The notes below the pieces were generated by a model, which saw nothing but the letters and a program-made list of their open reading frames with translations, searched no databases and was not told the origin of the DNA. The translations under genes were made by a program, and so were the position numbers. A DNA stretch of 64,000 nt from Bacteroidales bacterium (GTDB taxonomy: Bacteria > Bacteroidota > Bacteroidia > Bacteroidales > Tenuifilaceae). The stretch covers positions 310,001 to 374,000 of the forward strand of contig JACJXC010000005.1 of the NCBI GenBank assembly GCA_020636835.1. Reading direction: 5' to 3'. Of the stretch, positions 45,783 through 55,549 are shown one piece after another (the stretch's first letter is position 1; every line of letters begins with the position of its first letter).

Positions 45783-46053
45783 ACTTAATATTTGTGTTTA
45801 TAGTTGGTTAATTATTATCAAAGTTACTCAGACTGCATGAGCAATAGAAATGCCACTGATTCACAACGCTTTACAATTGCTTATTGTTAATACAAAAATA
45901 TGACTTTTGTCATACTAAAACGATTGCGCCAATATGTTTAACATCATTGGGTGCATCAATTTAAAAAGAGTTATGTATATTTATGTTGGGAAAAATTGAT
46001 AACAACAAGTGGTATCTCGTTAATAGCCAGAGATATGCGCATCAAAAAGCAGC

Positions 46054-46947
46054 CTAATCGACATGCTTACAGCCCTTTGAGGTTAGGTAGGGCTCAATAT
46101 GGATGGTGGCATTTATATTGAGTTTCAGGGCGATTTGGCTCTCAATTTCGGAAACAATTCGGTGCGCATCCTCTATACACATTGCATTGGGGAATCGAAT
46201 ATGAAATGTTAACTCGCGACGCCGTACATAGTTGTGCAAATGGTAATGATGCGGATTCATTGCTCCCCCTCCACATTGATCAACAATCTGCTCAATTTGG
46301 GTTATAATCTCATCGGAGGGTTGCTCGCCAAGAATGGTACCGGCTGAATCTAATATAACCTTATAAGCTGCTCTAAAAATCAGAATTGCAACCACAATTC
46401 CCAGCACGCCATCAATCCACCAGAAGTATTTACCAAAAAAGATTCCGACCAGCACAATTACAGAGGATAGCGAATCGCTCCGATGGTGCCACCCATCGGC
46501 AACTACCGACTGCGATCCGCACTTACGCCCAATAAAAAAAGCATACTGCGCCAGACCCTCCTTCATCAAAATAGACACAATAGTAACCACAACAGCCACT
46601 GCCCCATAATGAACCATTTGCCGGCTGTACAACTTAATAATACCCTCCTGAAAGAAATAGAATGCTATAAAAGCTAACAACGCTCCTATAAGGATTGATG
46701 TTACAAGTTCGGATCGACCATGCCCAAACGGATGCTTCTTGTCGGCCGGTTTATAGGAGATTTTAACCCCTATAATAACAAATAGGGAACTGATGGAATC
46801 GGATAGGGTATGCCACGCATCGGCCATAAGGGCCAACGACCCGGTAACCACACCCGCCCAGTACTTAAGGGCGAACAGAACAATGTTCACCAGTATGGAC
46901 ACCCACCCCTCAGTAATTGCAAGTTTAGATTCGCCTTGCATAAGCAT
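46054..46947 (-). CDS. cation diffusion facilitator (CDF) transporter
   Basis: This 297-residue protein has six membrane segments with two metal-binding patterns, ADAWHTLSDS and DGWHHRSDS, in helices 2 and 5. The C-terminal domain has HHYHLHNYV and binds metal. CDF proteins export Zn2+, Fe2+ or Mn2+ by proton antiport; the metal cannot be predicted. The ATG directly follows the TAG of the upstream LysM gene, so the two are probably translated from one mRNA. Confidence 0.92.
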   Translation of the reverse strand: MLMQGESKLAITEGWVSILVNIVLFALKYWAGVVTGSLALMADAWHTLSDSISSLFVIIGVKISYKPADKKHPFGHGRSELVTSILIGALLAFIAFYFFQEGIIKLYSRQMVHYGAVAVVVTIVSILMKEGLAQYAFFIGRKCGSQSVVADGWHHRSDSLSSVIVLVGIFFGKYFWWIDGVLGIVVAILIFRAAYKVILDSAGTILGEQPSDEIITQIEQIVDQCGGGAMNPHHYHLHNYVRRRELTFHIRFPNAMCIEDAHRIVSEIESQIALKLNINATIHIEPYLTSKGCKHVD

Positions 46948-48843
46948 CTACTTAACTATCTTAACATCGAAGTCGCCGGTATAGTTAATAATAAACTGCC
47001 TTTCGTTCTGGAATGCAGATTGTGTATTTACGTTGCCAAACCAAAAATCGGACTGCAATAGGAATAAACGATGGCTATACAAGCATTGATTGAAATCTAC
47101 ACCGTAGTTTTTCATCGCCAGAATAAAGTATAGGCCAACATCGTAACCTAAGTAAGAATACTGCGAGGGCTCGGCACGGTACAAATCGCGATACTCCACA
47201 ATAAACCGCTTAACCGAAGGCCTGGTGTAATCCACAAAGAAGGGGGTAAATACGTTAAGGTTCAATTTGTAAAAATAATCGGTTGGAATATTCCTCATTG
47301 TCTGCCAACGAGCTGGGCCGTAAACTGTAGTTCGTAAATTGTAGTACGATTTTACACCATATAGATGCCCCAGGAACTCTGAAACAAATGGCTCGTCCTC
47401 GGAAGGAATTATAATCACATTATGCATATCGGCGGCCAACTCCTTTGTTAATGCCTCCTGCACATCGGCCGATTTGCGCACTGCGGTTTGATGGTACACT
47501 TTACGTATTCTACTGCTATCGTGAATTTTTGCAGTTAAAAGGGAGTCGAAAAGTTTAATATTTGACGAGTACAAATTGTCCTTATCGTAAACCACTACGT
47601 AGCGGCAAGTATCCTCAAACTTAAAGTTACGGATAAAAATCTCGAGCTGCTTGCGGAACGACTGGTTTAGAGCTATAATATTAGAACTCGATGGCATTGC
47701 AGTAGCCCCATTGTATAATGGCGACACCAAATTCACCCGATTACTAGACGCAAAATTCAACAGGGGCTTTAAGTCGTCAATCATGAACGATCCAATTATT
47801 AGATCGGATTGCTTAACAGCACCCCTATTAACAATACTCTGCACCTCGGACTGTTTCCGTTTGGTATCGAAAACCGAAAGGTTAACGGAAACCCCAGAGC
47901 GTTTCATGGAATCAACCGCAAGCAAAAATCCCTCGTAGAACTCGAGCGAGGCCTGGGTGATTTGCGAGAATCCCTTCTTGGCGCCAGACTGGGACCTTGA
48001 ATTGGAATTGCCGTCCGTAGCATCATCAATCGAGCCATCGGAAGCCCCCCCACCCGACTGAGTAAAAGGAAGGAATAGGGCAATATTAAATGGCTCACCA
48101 CCATATACATAGTTATTGCTACACAATGGTACTGTTGGATGTACCTCGGGAACCTCCACTTTGGGTGTATCAACCTTTGCGTCAACCTTCACAATGGTTG
48201 AATCGGATGCGGGCTTAACGGGAATCCGGAGCGAAGTACCCAACTTAACACCATCATCCAACAACTCCTTATTATAGAGCTCTATCTCCTTGGCATCGAC
48301 TCCATATCGCCGCGAAATGGCGAATAATCCCTCCTTGGGCTGCACCTCGTGCATAATAAAAGTTAACGTATCGGAAGCAGGCTTATGAATGTGCTCCGTT
48401 GCTTTTACTCGGGGAATACGAATGGTTTGACTTTGCTGCAATCCCTCCTTAACCTCGGGGTTAATTTCCACAATTTCGTCGATACTAACATTGTACTGAC
48501 GCGACAACCCGAAAAGGGTTTCTTTTTTCTTAACAATATGGTAAACGTAGTTCTCGTCGCTCTCGGGTTCCTTGGATCGCTTCGGAATTTTCAATGCCTG
48601 TCCAACCTTTAAGCCAGCATAAATATCGGGGTTATTGGTTGCAATCACCGATTGAGCAATATCGTATGCCCGGCTAATAGCGTATAGAGTTTCGCCACTT
48701 TTAACTATATGAATGTAATAGGTAGTTCCATCAATTTTGACCTTATCGCGGGAGCGTTCAACCTGAACCAACACCTTATTATCCTGGGCATTTAGGGCTG
48801 TAAGAGTGAAAATGGCAACTAAAAAAACAACTATTCGCTTCAT
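46948..48843 (-). CDS. LysM-repeat protein fused to a receptor-type ligand-binding domain
   Basis: From ATG 48843 (signal peptide ending ALNAQ) the protein has 631 residues. Three LysM modules follow: YYIHIVKSGETLYAISR, YVYHIVKKKETLFGLSR and FIMHEVQPKEGLFAISR. The rest resembles periplasmic ligand-binding proteins of branched-chain amino-acid type (FNIALFLPFTQSG, LIIGSFMIDD, VIIPSEDEPF), so the protein probably binds peptidoglycan through LysM and an unknown small molecule. It is upstream of the CDF gene. Confidence 0.85.
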   Translation of the reverse strand: MKRIVVFLVAIFTLTALNAQDNKVLVQVERSRDKVKIDGTTYYIHIVKSGETLYAISRAYDIAQSVIATNNPDIYAGLKVGQALKIPKRSKEPESDENYVYHIVKKKETLFGLSRQYNVSIDEIVEINPEVKEGLQQSQTIRIPRVKATEHIHKPASDTLTFIMHEVQPKEGLFAISRRYGVDAKEIELYNKELLDDGVKLGTSLRIPVKPASDSTIVKVDAKVDTPKVEVPEVHPTVPLCSNNYVYGGEPFNIALFLPFTQSGGGASDGSIDDATDGNSNSRSQSGAKKGFSQITQASLEFYEGFLLAVDSMKRSGVSVNLSVFDTKRKQSEVQSIVNRGAVKQSDLIIGSFMIDDLKPLLNFASSNRVNLVSPLYNGATAMPSSSNIIALNQSFRKQLEIFIRNFKFEDTCRYVVVYDKDNLYSSNIKLFDSLLTAKIHDSSRIRKVYHQTAVRKSADVQEALTKELAADMHNVIIIPSEDEPFVSEFLGHLYGVKSYYNLRTTVYGPARWQTMRNIPTDYFYKLNLNVFTPFFVDYTRPSVKRFIVEYRDLYRAEPSQYSYLGYDVGLYFILAMKNYGVDFNQCLYSHRLFLLQSDFWFGNVNTQSAFQNERQFIINYTGDFDVKIVK

Positions 48844-48871
48844 TATATGCATATTAAAAAACATTAAGGTA

Positions 48872-48879
48872 CAAAAATA
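48872..48879 (-). promoter_or_regulatory. -7 box TATTTTTG of the LysM gene
   Basis: Minus-strand match of TAnnTTTG, with a TTG 22 bases upstream (48902-48904). Confidence 0.45.
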
Positions 48880-49039
48880 CTCATTAGAATTGTATTGAGG
48901 GCAATACTACACATTCAATTTTTGCCCTAATCAAGTTAAATCGCTAATAATACATAAGTTACGCGTAATTCAAAAATACATATCGACTTAGATTTGAACT
49001 ATATTTCGCAAATTGCTAACATTGTGCAAAATTTCGGCC

Positions 49040-51919
49040 ATGACTGCATGTACCAATCAATTTTTTGCGTTAACCATACAACCCCACCGTCAGTTAGGGT
49101 TGATGCTTGGTGCACAATTAATTGAAAACACCGACAGTAGCGATATATTTCAAATTAAGGAGAACCTACTGGCCGAGAGTTTGGCCAAAAATGAAACCAA
49201 ACTGGCCGATAATCACAAAGAGATTATCAGGCATTTAAACGATATAACCGAGAAAGCACTGCAAAAGCACTTTGCAAAAAATGCGAAATCGGTGGTGGAT
49301 TTTTTATCGTCGCTATCCAAAGATGAGCAGTTGAGCCAGTATATTAGGAGTTACATTGAACGGAGGATTGCAAAATGTATTGATATTGCAGCAAACACTA
49401 ATGTTCCAATATTTATCAGGGATAAAAACGCAAACTCGCTTTACTCGGAGCGAAAACTGAATATCGAACTTGAGATTGCCCAACCGTTATTCCGATTCGA
49501 AAGAAATGCCGATGAGTTTAAGTACTCCATATCAGCATCGTGCAACGGAAAAAAAATTAAAATAGAGATAGGAAATAGCGAGGTTATTACTAACGAGCCC
49601 TGTATTGTTAGAATTGGTAATAAAATTTACCGCTTTAACGGGATTGATGGCAAGAAACTAAGCCCATTTGTGAACAAAAGCCACATTACCATTCCAAAAA
49701 CTGCTGAGCAAAAGTATATGGAAACCTTTGTGCTTAGCACAATAAGGAATCAGTTAGTTGAGGCTGTGGGGTTTGATATTATTGAGGAACAGGTCGATGG
49801 AAAGGCATTTTTAACCTTGGAGGAACGCCTTAGCGGTGGCGCTTGTTTAACATTGAACTACAAGTACAACAACAGAAACTACTTGGCAAATGCAAGTTTG
49901 GCGAACGAGGTTTACTTAAAAACGGACAACGGAAATTACACCTTTACCAAATTTAGCAGGAATGAGGCATGGGAAAAATCCATTGTTGACACTCTGGGAA
50001 ATCAACTACAATTAAAGAAAGTAAGCGATGCCGAGTTCATTCCTTTTGATGTAGATGCTAAAAGTACCGATACACTCCATATAATTGTAGAGTGGATTAA
50101 TATCAACAGTGAAAATCTTGAAAAATTTGGGATTAATGTAAAACAAGCATACGTAAACAGAGACTTTTACCTTAAAACTTTTCAACTCGATTTATCGGCA
50201 AAATCGGAAGAAGATTGGTTCGACCTTTACGGGCAAGTTAAACTAGGTGAATTCGAAATACCCTTCATTTACCTTAAAAAGCATATTGTTAAAGGGAATA
50301 GAGAATTTGTGCTACCTAACGGACAGATATTTGTGCTTCCGGAGATTTGGTTTACCAAATACAAACCGCTATTCCTAATGGGAAAAGAGACGGACGAGAA
50401 GTTGAAGGTGTCAAAATCGCTATTCAGTATTCTTGTCGATAATCAGATTGATGCTCCTGAGGCAAAAGCGCTTAACACAAAGTTCAGTCAGTCACAAATT
50501 GAGGGTGTAAGTATTCCGCATAACCTTAATGCAACGCTTCGCGATTATCAGGTACAGGGGTACTGTTGGCTAAATTTACTTTACCAGAATGCAATGAATG
50601 GTTGCTTAGCCGATGACATGGGGCTGGGTAAAACCCTTCAAACTCTGACTATGCTTCAGTTTGCAAGTAATCATCCTGATAAAAGTATCAAAACATCGTT
50701 AATTGTTGTTCCAACTTCACTAGTTCATAACTGGCTAAAAGAGGCCAATAGGTTTACTCCCGACCAGAATGTATTTGTTTACGCTGGCGCTCAGCGGACA
50801 AAATCGGCATCGTTACTTCAGAAGTACGATATTGTAATTACAACCTACGGAATAATTCGCAACGATATCGATTTTTTCAAGGATTTGAAGTTCAACTATG
50901 TGATTCTGGACGAAAGTCAAACCATAAAGAATCCATTCTCCAAAATATACCGTTCGGTGCTGCTTTTAAAGGCGAACCATTACCTGACATTAAGCGGAAC
51001 ACCAATAGAGAACTCGCTTAGCGACCTTTGGTCGCAGTTAAATTTCCTAAACAGAGGAATGCTGGGTAGCTTAAAGTCGTTCCGCGATGAGTATATCATT
51101 CCAATTGAGAAATGCGCCGATACCGAAAAGGAAAAGCAGCTGAAACACATAATTGAACCGCTAATCCTGCGTAGAACCAAGGAGCAGGTTGCCAAGGACT
51201 TGCCACCGCTAACCGAGCAAATTATCTACTGCGATATGTCCGATGCGCAGCAGGAAGTTTACGAGAAGGAGAAATCGATGATTCGCAACTCTATTATCGA
51301 GAGTATTGAGCAGGTTGGAGTTGAGAAATCGTCTATATCAATTCTTACAGGATTAATGAGATTACGCCAAATTGCAAATCATCCTGCACTACTGGATGAC
51401 TACGCAACATTGGATTCTGGCAAATTCGACGAGGTAACACGTAGCATCGAGAATATTATTACTGAGAAGCATAAAATACTTGTGTTCTCTTCGTTTGTAA
51501 AGCATTTGGAGCAAGTGGAGGATTATTTAAAGCACGAGAGTATTGGTTACGAGATACTTACTGGCGAAACCACTAACCGCGCAAAAGTTGTTGAAGAGTT
51601 CCAAAGTAACCCCAATAAACAGGTATTCCTAATATCGCTTAAAGCCGGTGGTGTTGGGTTAAATCTTACCGCTGCGGATTACGTTTTTATCCTGGATCCG
51701 TGGTGGAACCCCGCGGCCGAAATGCAAGCCACATCGCGTGCACACAGGATTGGTCAGCAGAAAAATGTATTCGTTTACCGCTTTATCTCGCTAAATACTG
51801 TGGAGGAGAAAATCCTAAAGCTACAGGCCAAGAAGGAGCATTTAGCGCAACTTTTCATCGATACTAATAATCCTTTGAGATTGGCTGATAGGGATACGAT
51901 AATGGAACTAATCGAATAG
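49040..51919 (+). CDS. SNF2-family DEAD/DEAH-box helicase
   Basis: From ATG 49040 the protein has about 960 residues. The N-terminal half (about 480 residues) is a family-specific domain without a recognised motif. The SNF2 core has Walker A in DDMGLGKTL (about 525-533), DESQ (about 624-627), and the C-terminal helicase part with GGVGLNLTAADYVFILDPWW and SRAHRIGQ. SNF2 enzymes translocate on DNA and remodel protein-DNA complexes; the bacterial role is unclear. It starts divergently from the LysM gene. An upstream TTG (49013) is less likely. Confidence 0.9.
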   Translation: MTACTNQFFALTIQPHRQLGLMLGAQLIENTDSSDIFQIKENLLAESLAKNETKLADNHKEIIRHLNDITEKALQKHFAKNAKSVVDFLSSLSKDEQLSQYIRSYIERRIAKCIDIAANTNVPIFIRDKNANSLYSERKLNIELEIAQPLFRFERNADEFKYSISASCNGKKIKIEIGNSEVITNEPCIVRIGNKIYRFNGIDGKKLSPFVNKSHITIPKTAEQKYMETFVLSTIRNQLVEAVGFDIIEEQVDGKAFLTLEERLSGGACLTLNYKYNNRNYLANASLANEVYLKTDNGNYTFTKFSRNEAWEKSIVDTLGNQLQLKKVSDAEFIPFDVDAKSTDTLHIIVEWININSENLEKFGINVKQAYVNRDFYLKTFQLDLSAKSEEDWFDLYGQVKLGEFEIPFIYLKKHIVKGNREFVLPNGQIFVLPEIWFTKYKPLFLMGKETDEKLKVSKSLFSILVDNQIDAPEAKALNTKFSQSQIEGVSIPHNLNATLRDYQVQGYCWLNLLYQNAMNGCLADDMGLGKTLQTLTMLQFASNHPDKSIKTSLIVVPTSLVHNWLKEANRFTPDQNVFVYAGAQRTKSASLLQKYDIVITTYGIIRNDIDFFKDLKFNYVILDESQTIKNPFSKIYRSVLLLKANHYLTLSGTPIENSLSDLWSQLNFLNRGMLGSLKSFRDEYIIPIEKCADTEKEKQLKHIIEPLILRRTKEQVAKDLPPLTEQIIYCDMSDAQQEVYEKEKSMIRNSIIESIEQVGVEKSSISILTGLMRLRQIANHPALLDDYATLDSGKFDEVTRSIENIITEKHKILVFSSFVKHLEQVEDYLKHESIGYEILTGETTNRAKVVEEFQSNPNKQVFLISLKAGGVGLNLTAADYVFILDPWWNPAAEMQATSRAHRIGQQKNVFVYRFISLNTVEEKILKLQAKKEHLAQLFIDTNNPLRLADRDTIMELIE

Positions 51920-51925
51920 TAAATA

Positions 51926-51955
51926 CCCCTGTCAGGGTTCGAAACCCTTGAGGGG
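51926..51955. terminator. hairpin after the SNF2 gene, related to 59430-59460
   Basis: CCCCT ... CAGGGTT pairs imperfectly with AACCCTTG ... AGGGG. The core GTCAGGGTT recurs in the palindrome at 59430-59460. It probably ends the helicase transcript, though no T-run follows. Confidence 0.55.
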
Positions 51956-52005
51956 ATTAAATAAAATTGGCTACATTTACGCCTAAATAGAAAATTATAT
52001 CAAAA

Positions 52006-53901
52006 ATGAAATTAAAATATTTGTTTCTAATCATCTTTTTCACTGGAAGTTCTATAAAGAACTTGGTTGCTAATGGGGATACACTTAGCCCTAAAAACAA
52101 CGAACTTAAACAAATACTGGATAACGCATATAAAGCAATAGTCGCAAACCCTGATTCAGCCAAAGAAATACTTAACTCTGCCGATAAACTTATTGAAACA
52201 ACAAACGACAAATCGCTCGAAGCGCTGTACTTCCGATATAAAGGACTTATTTACCACTTAAAATTTGACCCCAACAATGCCCTCACGTACTATTTTTTAT
52301 CGCAACAAAAGTACGCAGCAATACCCGATTCTATTAATGCAAACCTAATTTTGAGCAGCATTGGATCGTGCTATATGATGATGGGCGAATACTTATCTGC
52401 AAAAAAGTATTTGACGGAAGCACTCCAATTCGCTGAAACGAAAAACGATTCGATTACCATAGCCAATAGTTGCATTAATCTATCGTACATTCATATAGAC
52501 CAAAAAGAACACGACATTGCCGAGGCGCAACTCCTAAAAGCATTGCGATACGTTAAAACTGACATGCAAAAAGGCCGACTGATTAATAATTTAGGCGAAA
52601 TATATCTTAATCAGAATAATTACACCAAGGCATTAGAGCACTACCGACTAGCACTCCAAACAGCCTATAAAGCAAACGATAAATTAATAGTATCAACAAT
52701 ACTGAGCAATATTGGGGTACTATATATGAATTCATCGCAAAACGATAGTGCATATTTTTACTTCAAAAAGGTAGTTAAACTAAACCCAGAGCATATAGAC
52801 CATTACCTTTTGGCTCAAACCTACAAACATATTGCTAGCCTGGAATTTGATGCAGGGGATAAACTTGAGGCAAAGAAAAATATGGAGAAATCCTTAGCCA
52901 TTGCTGAGCAGTATAGCCTAAAACGAGTTGTTGCCGAAAACTACGATTGGCTATCGATTTGGCATAAGGACCACAGTAACTATAGAAAAGCTTACGAATA
53001 CAAAGCATTGGCCACCGAAATAAACGATAGCCTTTTTAACGAGGCAAAATCGAGGCAGATTAAGGAACTCGAAACAATTTACCAAAACAAACAAAAACAA
53101 TCGGAGATTGAACTATTAACCGAGCAAAACAAAGCCAGTCAACTAGTACTCCGGAGCAATAGGGTTATTATTATATCTTTATCAATAGGCGTTATTTTGA
53201 TTTTGACACTATCGATACTACTATTCAGACAACACAAACTAAAAACTTCGGCTAAATCGTTACAGATGGAGCATCAACTACTCCGCTCGCAAATGAACCC
53301 ACACTTTATTTTTAATGCGCTTGGGGCAATTCAAAATCAGGTTTTGCAAAAACCTGCCATTGAGGCCACGACATACATTGCAAGTTTTGCTAAGCTGATG
53401 CGCTCAACGTTGAATAGTTCTAGAGATGAACTAATATCTATAGAATCAGATATTGAAACGCTGACAGAATACCTTACACTGCAGAAACTCCGCCTAAAGG
53501 AGAAACTCCAGTACCAGTTCAATATAGACCTGCCATACAGTACCGATGAAATAGCAATCCCTCCTATGCTACTCCAACCTTTTATCGAAAATGCCGTGGA
53601 ACACGGGATTGCCAAAAAGGACATTCCAGAAGGCCATATCAATATAACATTTAAGGCGAACAACGATAGGATGACCATTACCATTGAGGATGATGGCATT
53701 GGCTTAAACCCAAACTCTGAGCCAACAAACCCCAAACACGTATCGTTGGCATCAAAAATAACCCACGAGCGAATGCTTGCCCTCACTAAGGCGTACAAAA
53801 AGGAATTTAATTACTCCATATCGAACAGAATAAATGAGGATGGAACCATTGCTGGCGTAAAAGTTATTCTGGAAATCCCTTTACTATTCTGCAATAAATA
53901 G
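52006..53901 (+). CDS. TPR-repeat sensor histidine kinase, LytS/YehU type
   Basis: This 631-residue protein has an N-terminal signal, TPR helices (about 30-370: repeats such as YTKALEHYRLALQTAYKAND), one membrane segment (about 385-405), and a PF06580-type kinase core. His433 in SQMNPHFIFN is the expected phospho-acceptor; IPPMLLQPFIENAVEHG and DDGIGLNP bind ATP. The TPR part lies outside the membrane, so it probably senses envelope proteins. The regulator gene follows by 34 bases. Confidence 0.93.
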   Translation: MKLKYLFLIIFFTGSSIKNLVANGDTLSPKNNELKQILDNAYKAIVANPDSAKEILNSADKLIETTNDKSLEALYFRYKGLIYHLKFDPNNALTYYFLSQQKYAAIPDSINANLILSSIGSCYMMMGEYLSAKKYLTEALQFAETKNDSITIANSCINLSYIHIDQKEHDIAEAQLLKALRYVKTDMQKGRLINNLGEIYLNQNNYTKALEHYRLALQTAYKANDKLIVSTILSNIGVLYMNSSQNDSAYFYFKKVVKLNPEHIDHYLLAQTYKHIASLEFDAGDKLEAKKNMEKSLAIAEQYSLKRVVAENYDWLSIWHKDHSNYRKAYEYKALATEINDSLFNEAKSRQIKELETIYQNKQKQSEIELLTEQNKASQLVLRSNRVIIISLSIGVILILTLSILLFRQHKLKTSAKSLQMEHQLLRSQMNPHFIFNALGAIQNQVLQKPAIEATTYIASFAKLMRSTLNSSRDELISIESDIETLTEYLTLQKLRLKEKLQYQFNIDLPYSTDEIAIPPMLLQPFIENAVEHGIAKKDIPEGHINITFKANNDRMTITIEDDGIGLNPNSEPTNPKHVSLASKITHERMLALTKAYKKEFNYSISNRINEDGTIAGVKVILEIPLLFCNK

Positions 53902-53935
53902 TTACTTTCGTGAAGTAAAGGTTAGCATCTGCGAA

Positions 53936-54694
53936 ATGGTAAAACTGGCGATTATAGAGGACGAAGAGGATATTTTGGCCGTAACGCTAAAAATAATCAA
54001 CGATTATTGCCCTTTTGTTACCATTTGCGGAACGGCATCGAACATGAACTCGGCAGCAACGTTACTTGCGGAATCGAAACCCGATGTTGCCCTAATGGAT
54101 ATAAACCTACCTGGAGGAACAAGCTTTGATATTCTAAAAACCTTACCCGAAGTAAACTTCAAAATAATTTTCCTTACCGGCCACGAAGAATACGCCATAC
54201 AGGCCATAAAATTCTGCGCAATAGACTATTTGCTAAAACCGGTTAATCCTACGGAGTTAATAGCAGCACTGCACCAAGCCTACAAAACCGTAGAGGAGCG
54301 CAACAACAAGCTAATGCTCAATGCGCTACTTCAAAACATGGGAGAACCTTCGGCCGAAAATAAGGTGGTTGTGCTAAAAACAGTCGAAAGCATCCATATT
54401 GTAGAGATTAAGAATATTGTACGATGCGAATCGGACAGTTCCTACACCACCTTTCACCTAACCGATGGGCAAAAGATACTTATATCGAAGCCATTAAAGG
54501 AGTATGACGAGTTATTATCATCATTCCACTTCTTCAGGGTGCACCAGTCGCACCTTGTAAATATGAAATATGTGAAAAAGTTCGATAAAACCGATGGCGG
54601 TTTTATTGTTATGTGCGATGGCTCCAGCGTTCCTGTATCGACCCGCAAAAAAGATGCACTTATCCAATCCATTGAGCAGCTAGCCTGCAAATAG
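53936..54694 (+). CDS. LytTR-family response regulator
   Basis: This 252-residue protein has a receiver domain with acidic pocket (IIEDEED), phospho-acceptor Asp55 in LMDINLPGG, and conserved Lys in LLKPVNP. A LytTR DNA-binding domain follows (RCESDSSYTTFHLTDGQ ... FFRVHQSHLVN). It pairs with the upstream kinase and probably controls the exported genes downstream or its own operon; the target is inferred. Confidence 0.95.
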   Translation: MVKLAIIEDEEDILAVTLKIINDYCPFVTICGTASNMNSAATLLAESKPDVALMDINLPGGTSFDILKTLPEVNFKIIFLTGHEEYAIQAIKFCAIDYLLKPVNPTELIAALHQAYKTVEERNNKLMLNALLQNMGEPSAENKVVVLKTVESIHIVEIKNIVRCESDSSYTTFHLTDGQKILISKPLKEYDELLSSFHFFRVHQSHLVNMKYVKKFDKTDGGFIVMCDGSSVPVSTRKKDALIQSIEQLACK

Positions 54695-54814
54695 CAAATT
54701 CTTTTCAGTTACTATCAAATTCTAGTTTAGTACAAGCACTTACTGTTCTGCCCAAAACAGCAGCGGTTATGGATTTATCTTTACATAAAAGAAACACTAA
54801 ATCCATAACTATGA

Positions 54815-54866
54815 AATACCCATGTAATAAGTTAGACCAAACGCAATTAATAAAACAATGGGTATT
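54815..54866 (+). promoter_or_regulatory. inverted repeat upstream of the exported-protein genes
   Basis: AATACCCAT (54815-54823) and ATGGGTATT (54858-54866) form a 9-bp inverted repeat separated by 34 bases. It sits 80-130 bases upstream of ATG 54949 in the 254-base gap after the regulator gene, so it could be a binding site or RNA hairpin. No direct evidence of function. Confidence 0.35.
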
Positions 54867-54948
54867 CCATGTGTGCAAACTTGTTATCAAACATAAAATC
54901 AAAAAAACAATATCGCTAACGTTATGAAACTTAACAAACTTTAAACAC

Positions 54949-55521
54949 ATGAAAAAATTACCACTAATTATGCTAGCAGCATTTTTGCTAATTAACTGCG
55001 CCTGCGAAAAAAACGATGCAAGCGACGATGCAGAGGGAGCAAACTCAACAAAAGGACTAATCCGCGACAAGTACGATGCAGGGAAAGTGGCCGATGCCTT
55101 TAATTCCTTAATGGAGAACATCGAGGATAACACCTCATCATCAGCAACCTACTCGTCGCATGTAATTACGGCTGCAAATGGAGGAACGGCAACCCTAACC
55201 GGAACAAGAAGCAAGGAGACCATATCGTCCTACACAACATGCTACAAGAGCCGCCTAGCAATCACTTTCAACAACTACCAGTACCAAAATTACAAGGTTA
55301 CAGGAACCGTAAACTACAAGCAGGATCGTTACACCTCTTCGTCGTATCATCTAATTAAACAGGTTGATGGCAGTGGAATTAAAATAGAAATCCCCCATGG
55401 AGAATACACCATTAACGATGTGGTTACCATATACCTAATGGATAAGAACGACAACCAGTACATACTCACAGGGAACGTTACCAGTTCCAACGGAACTCTT
55501 TATGGGGCTAATGGAAACTAA
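54949..55521 (+). CDS. small lipoprotein of unknown function
   Basis: This 190-residue protein has a lipobox (LLINC) followed by an acidic stretch and a beta-rich, Thr/Ser/Tyr-rich mature part with two cysteines close together at the start. I do not recognise a family. It is the first of five exported-protein genes after the two-component pair, and the next gene starts 28 bases later. Confidence 0.7.
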   Translation: MKKLPLIMLAAFLLINCACEKNDASDDAEGANSTKGLIRDKYDAGKVADAFNSLMENIEDNTSSSATYSSHVITAANGGTATLTGTRSKETISSYTTCYKSRLAITFNNYQYQNYKVTGTVNYKQDRYTSSSYHLIKQVDGSGIKIEIPHGEYTINDVVTIYLMDKNDNQYILTGNVTSSNGTLYGANGN

Positions 55522-55549
55522 ATTACATTAAGGCTTATACATCAATAAA

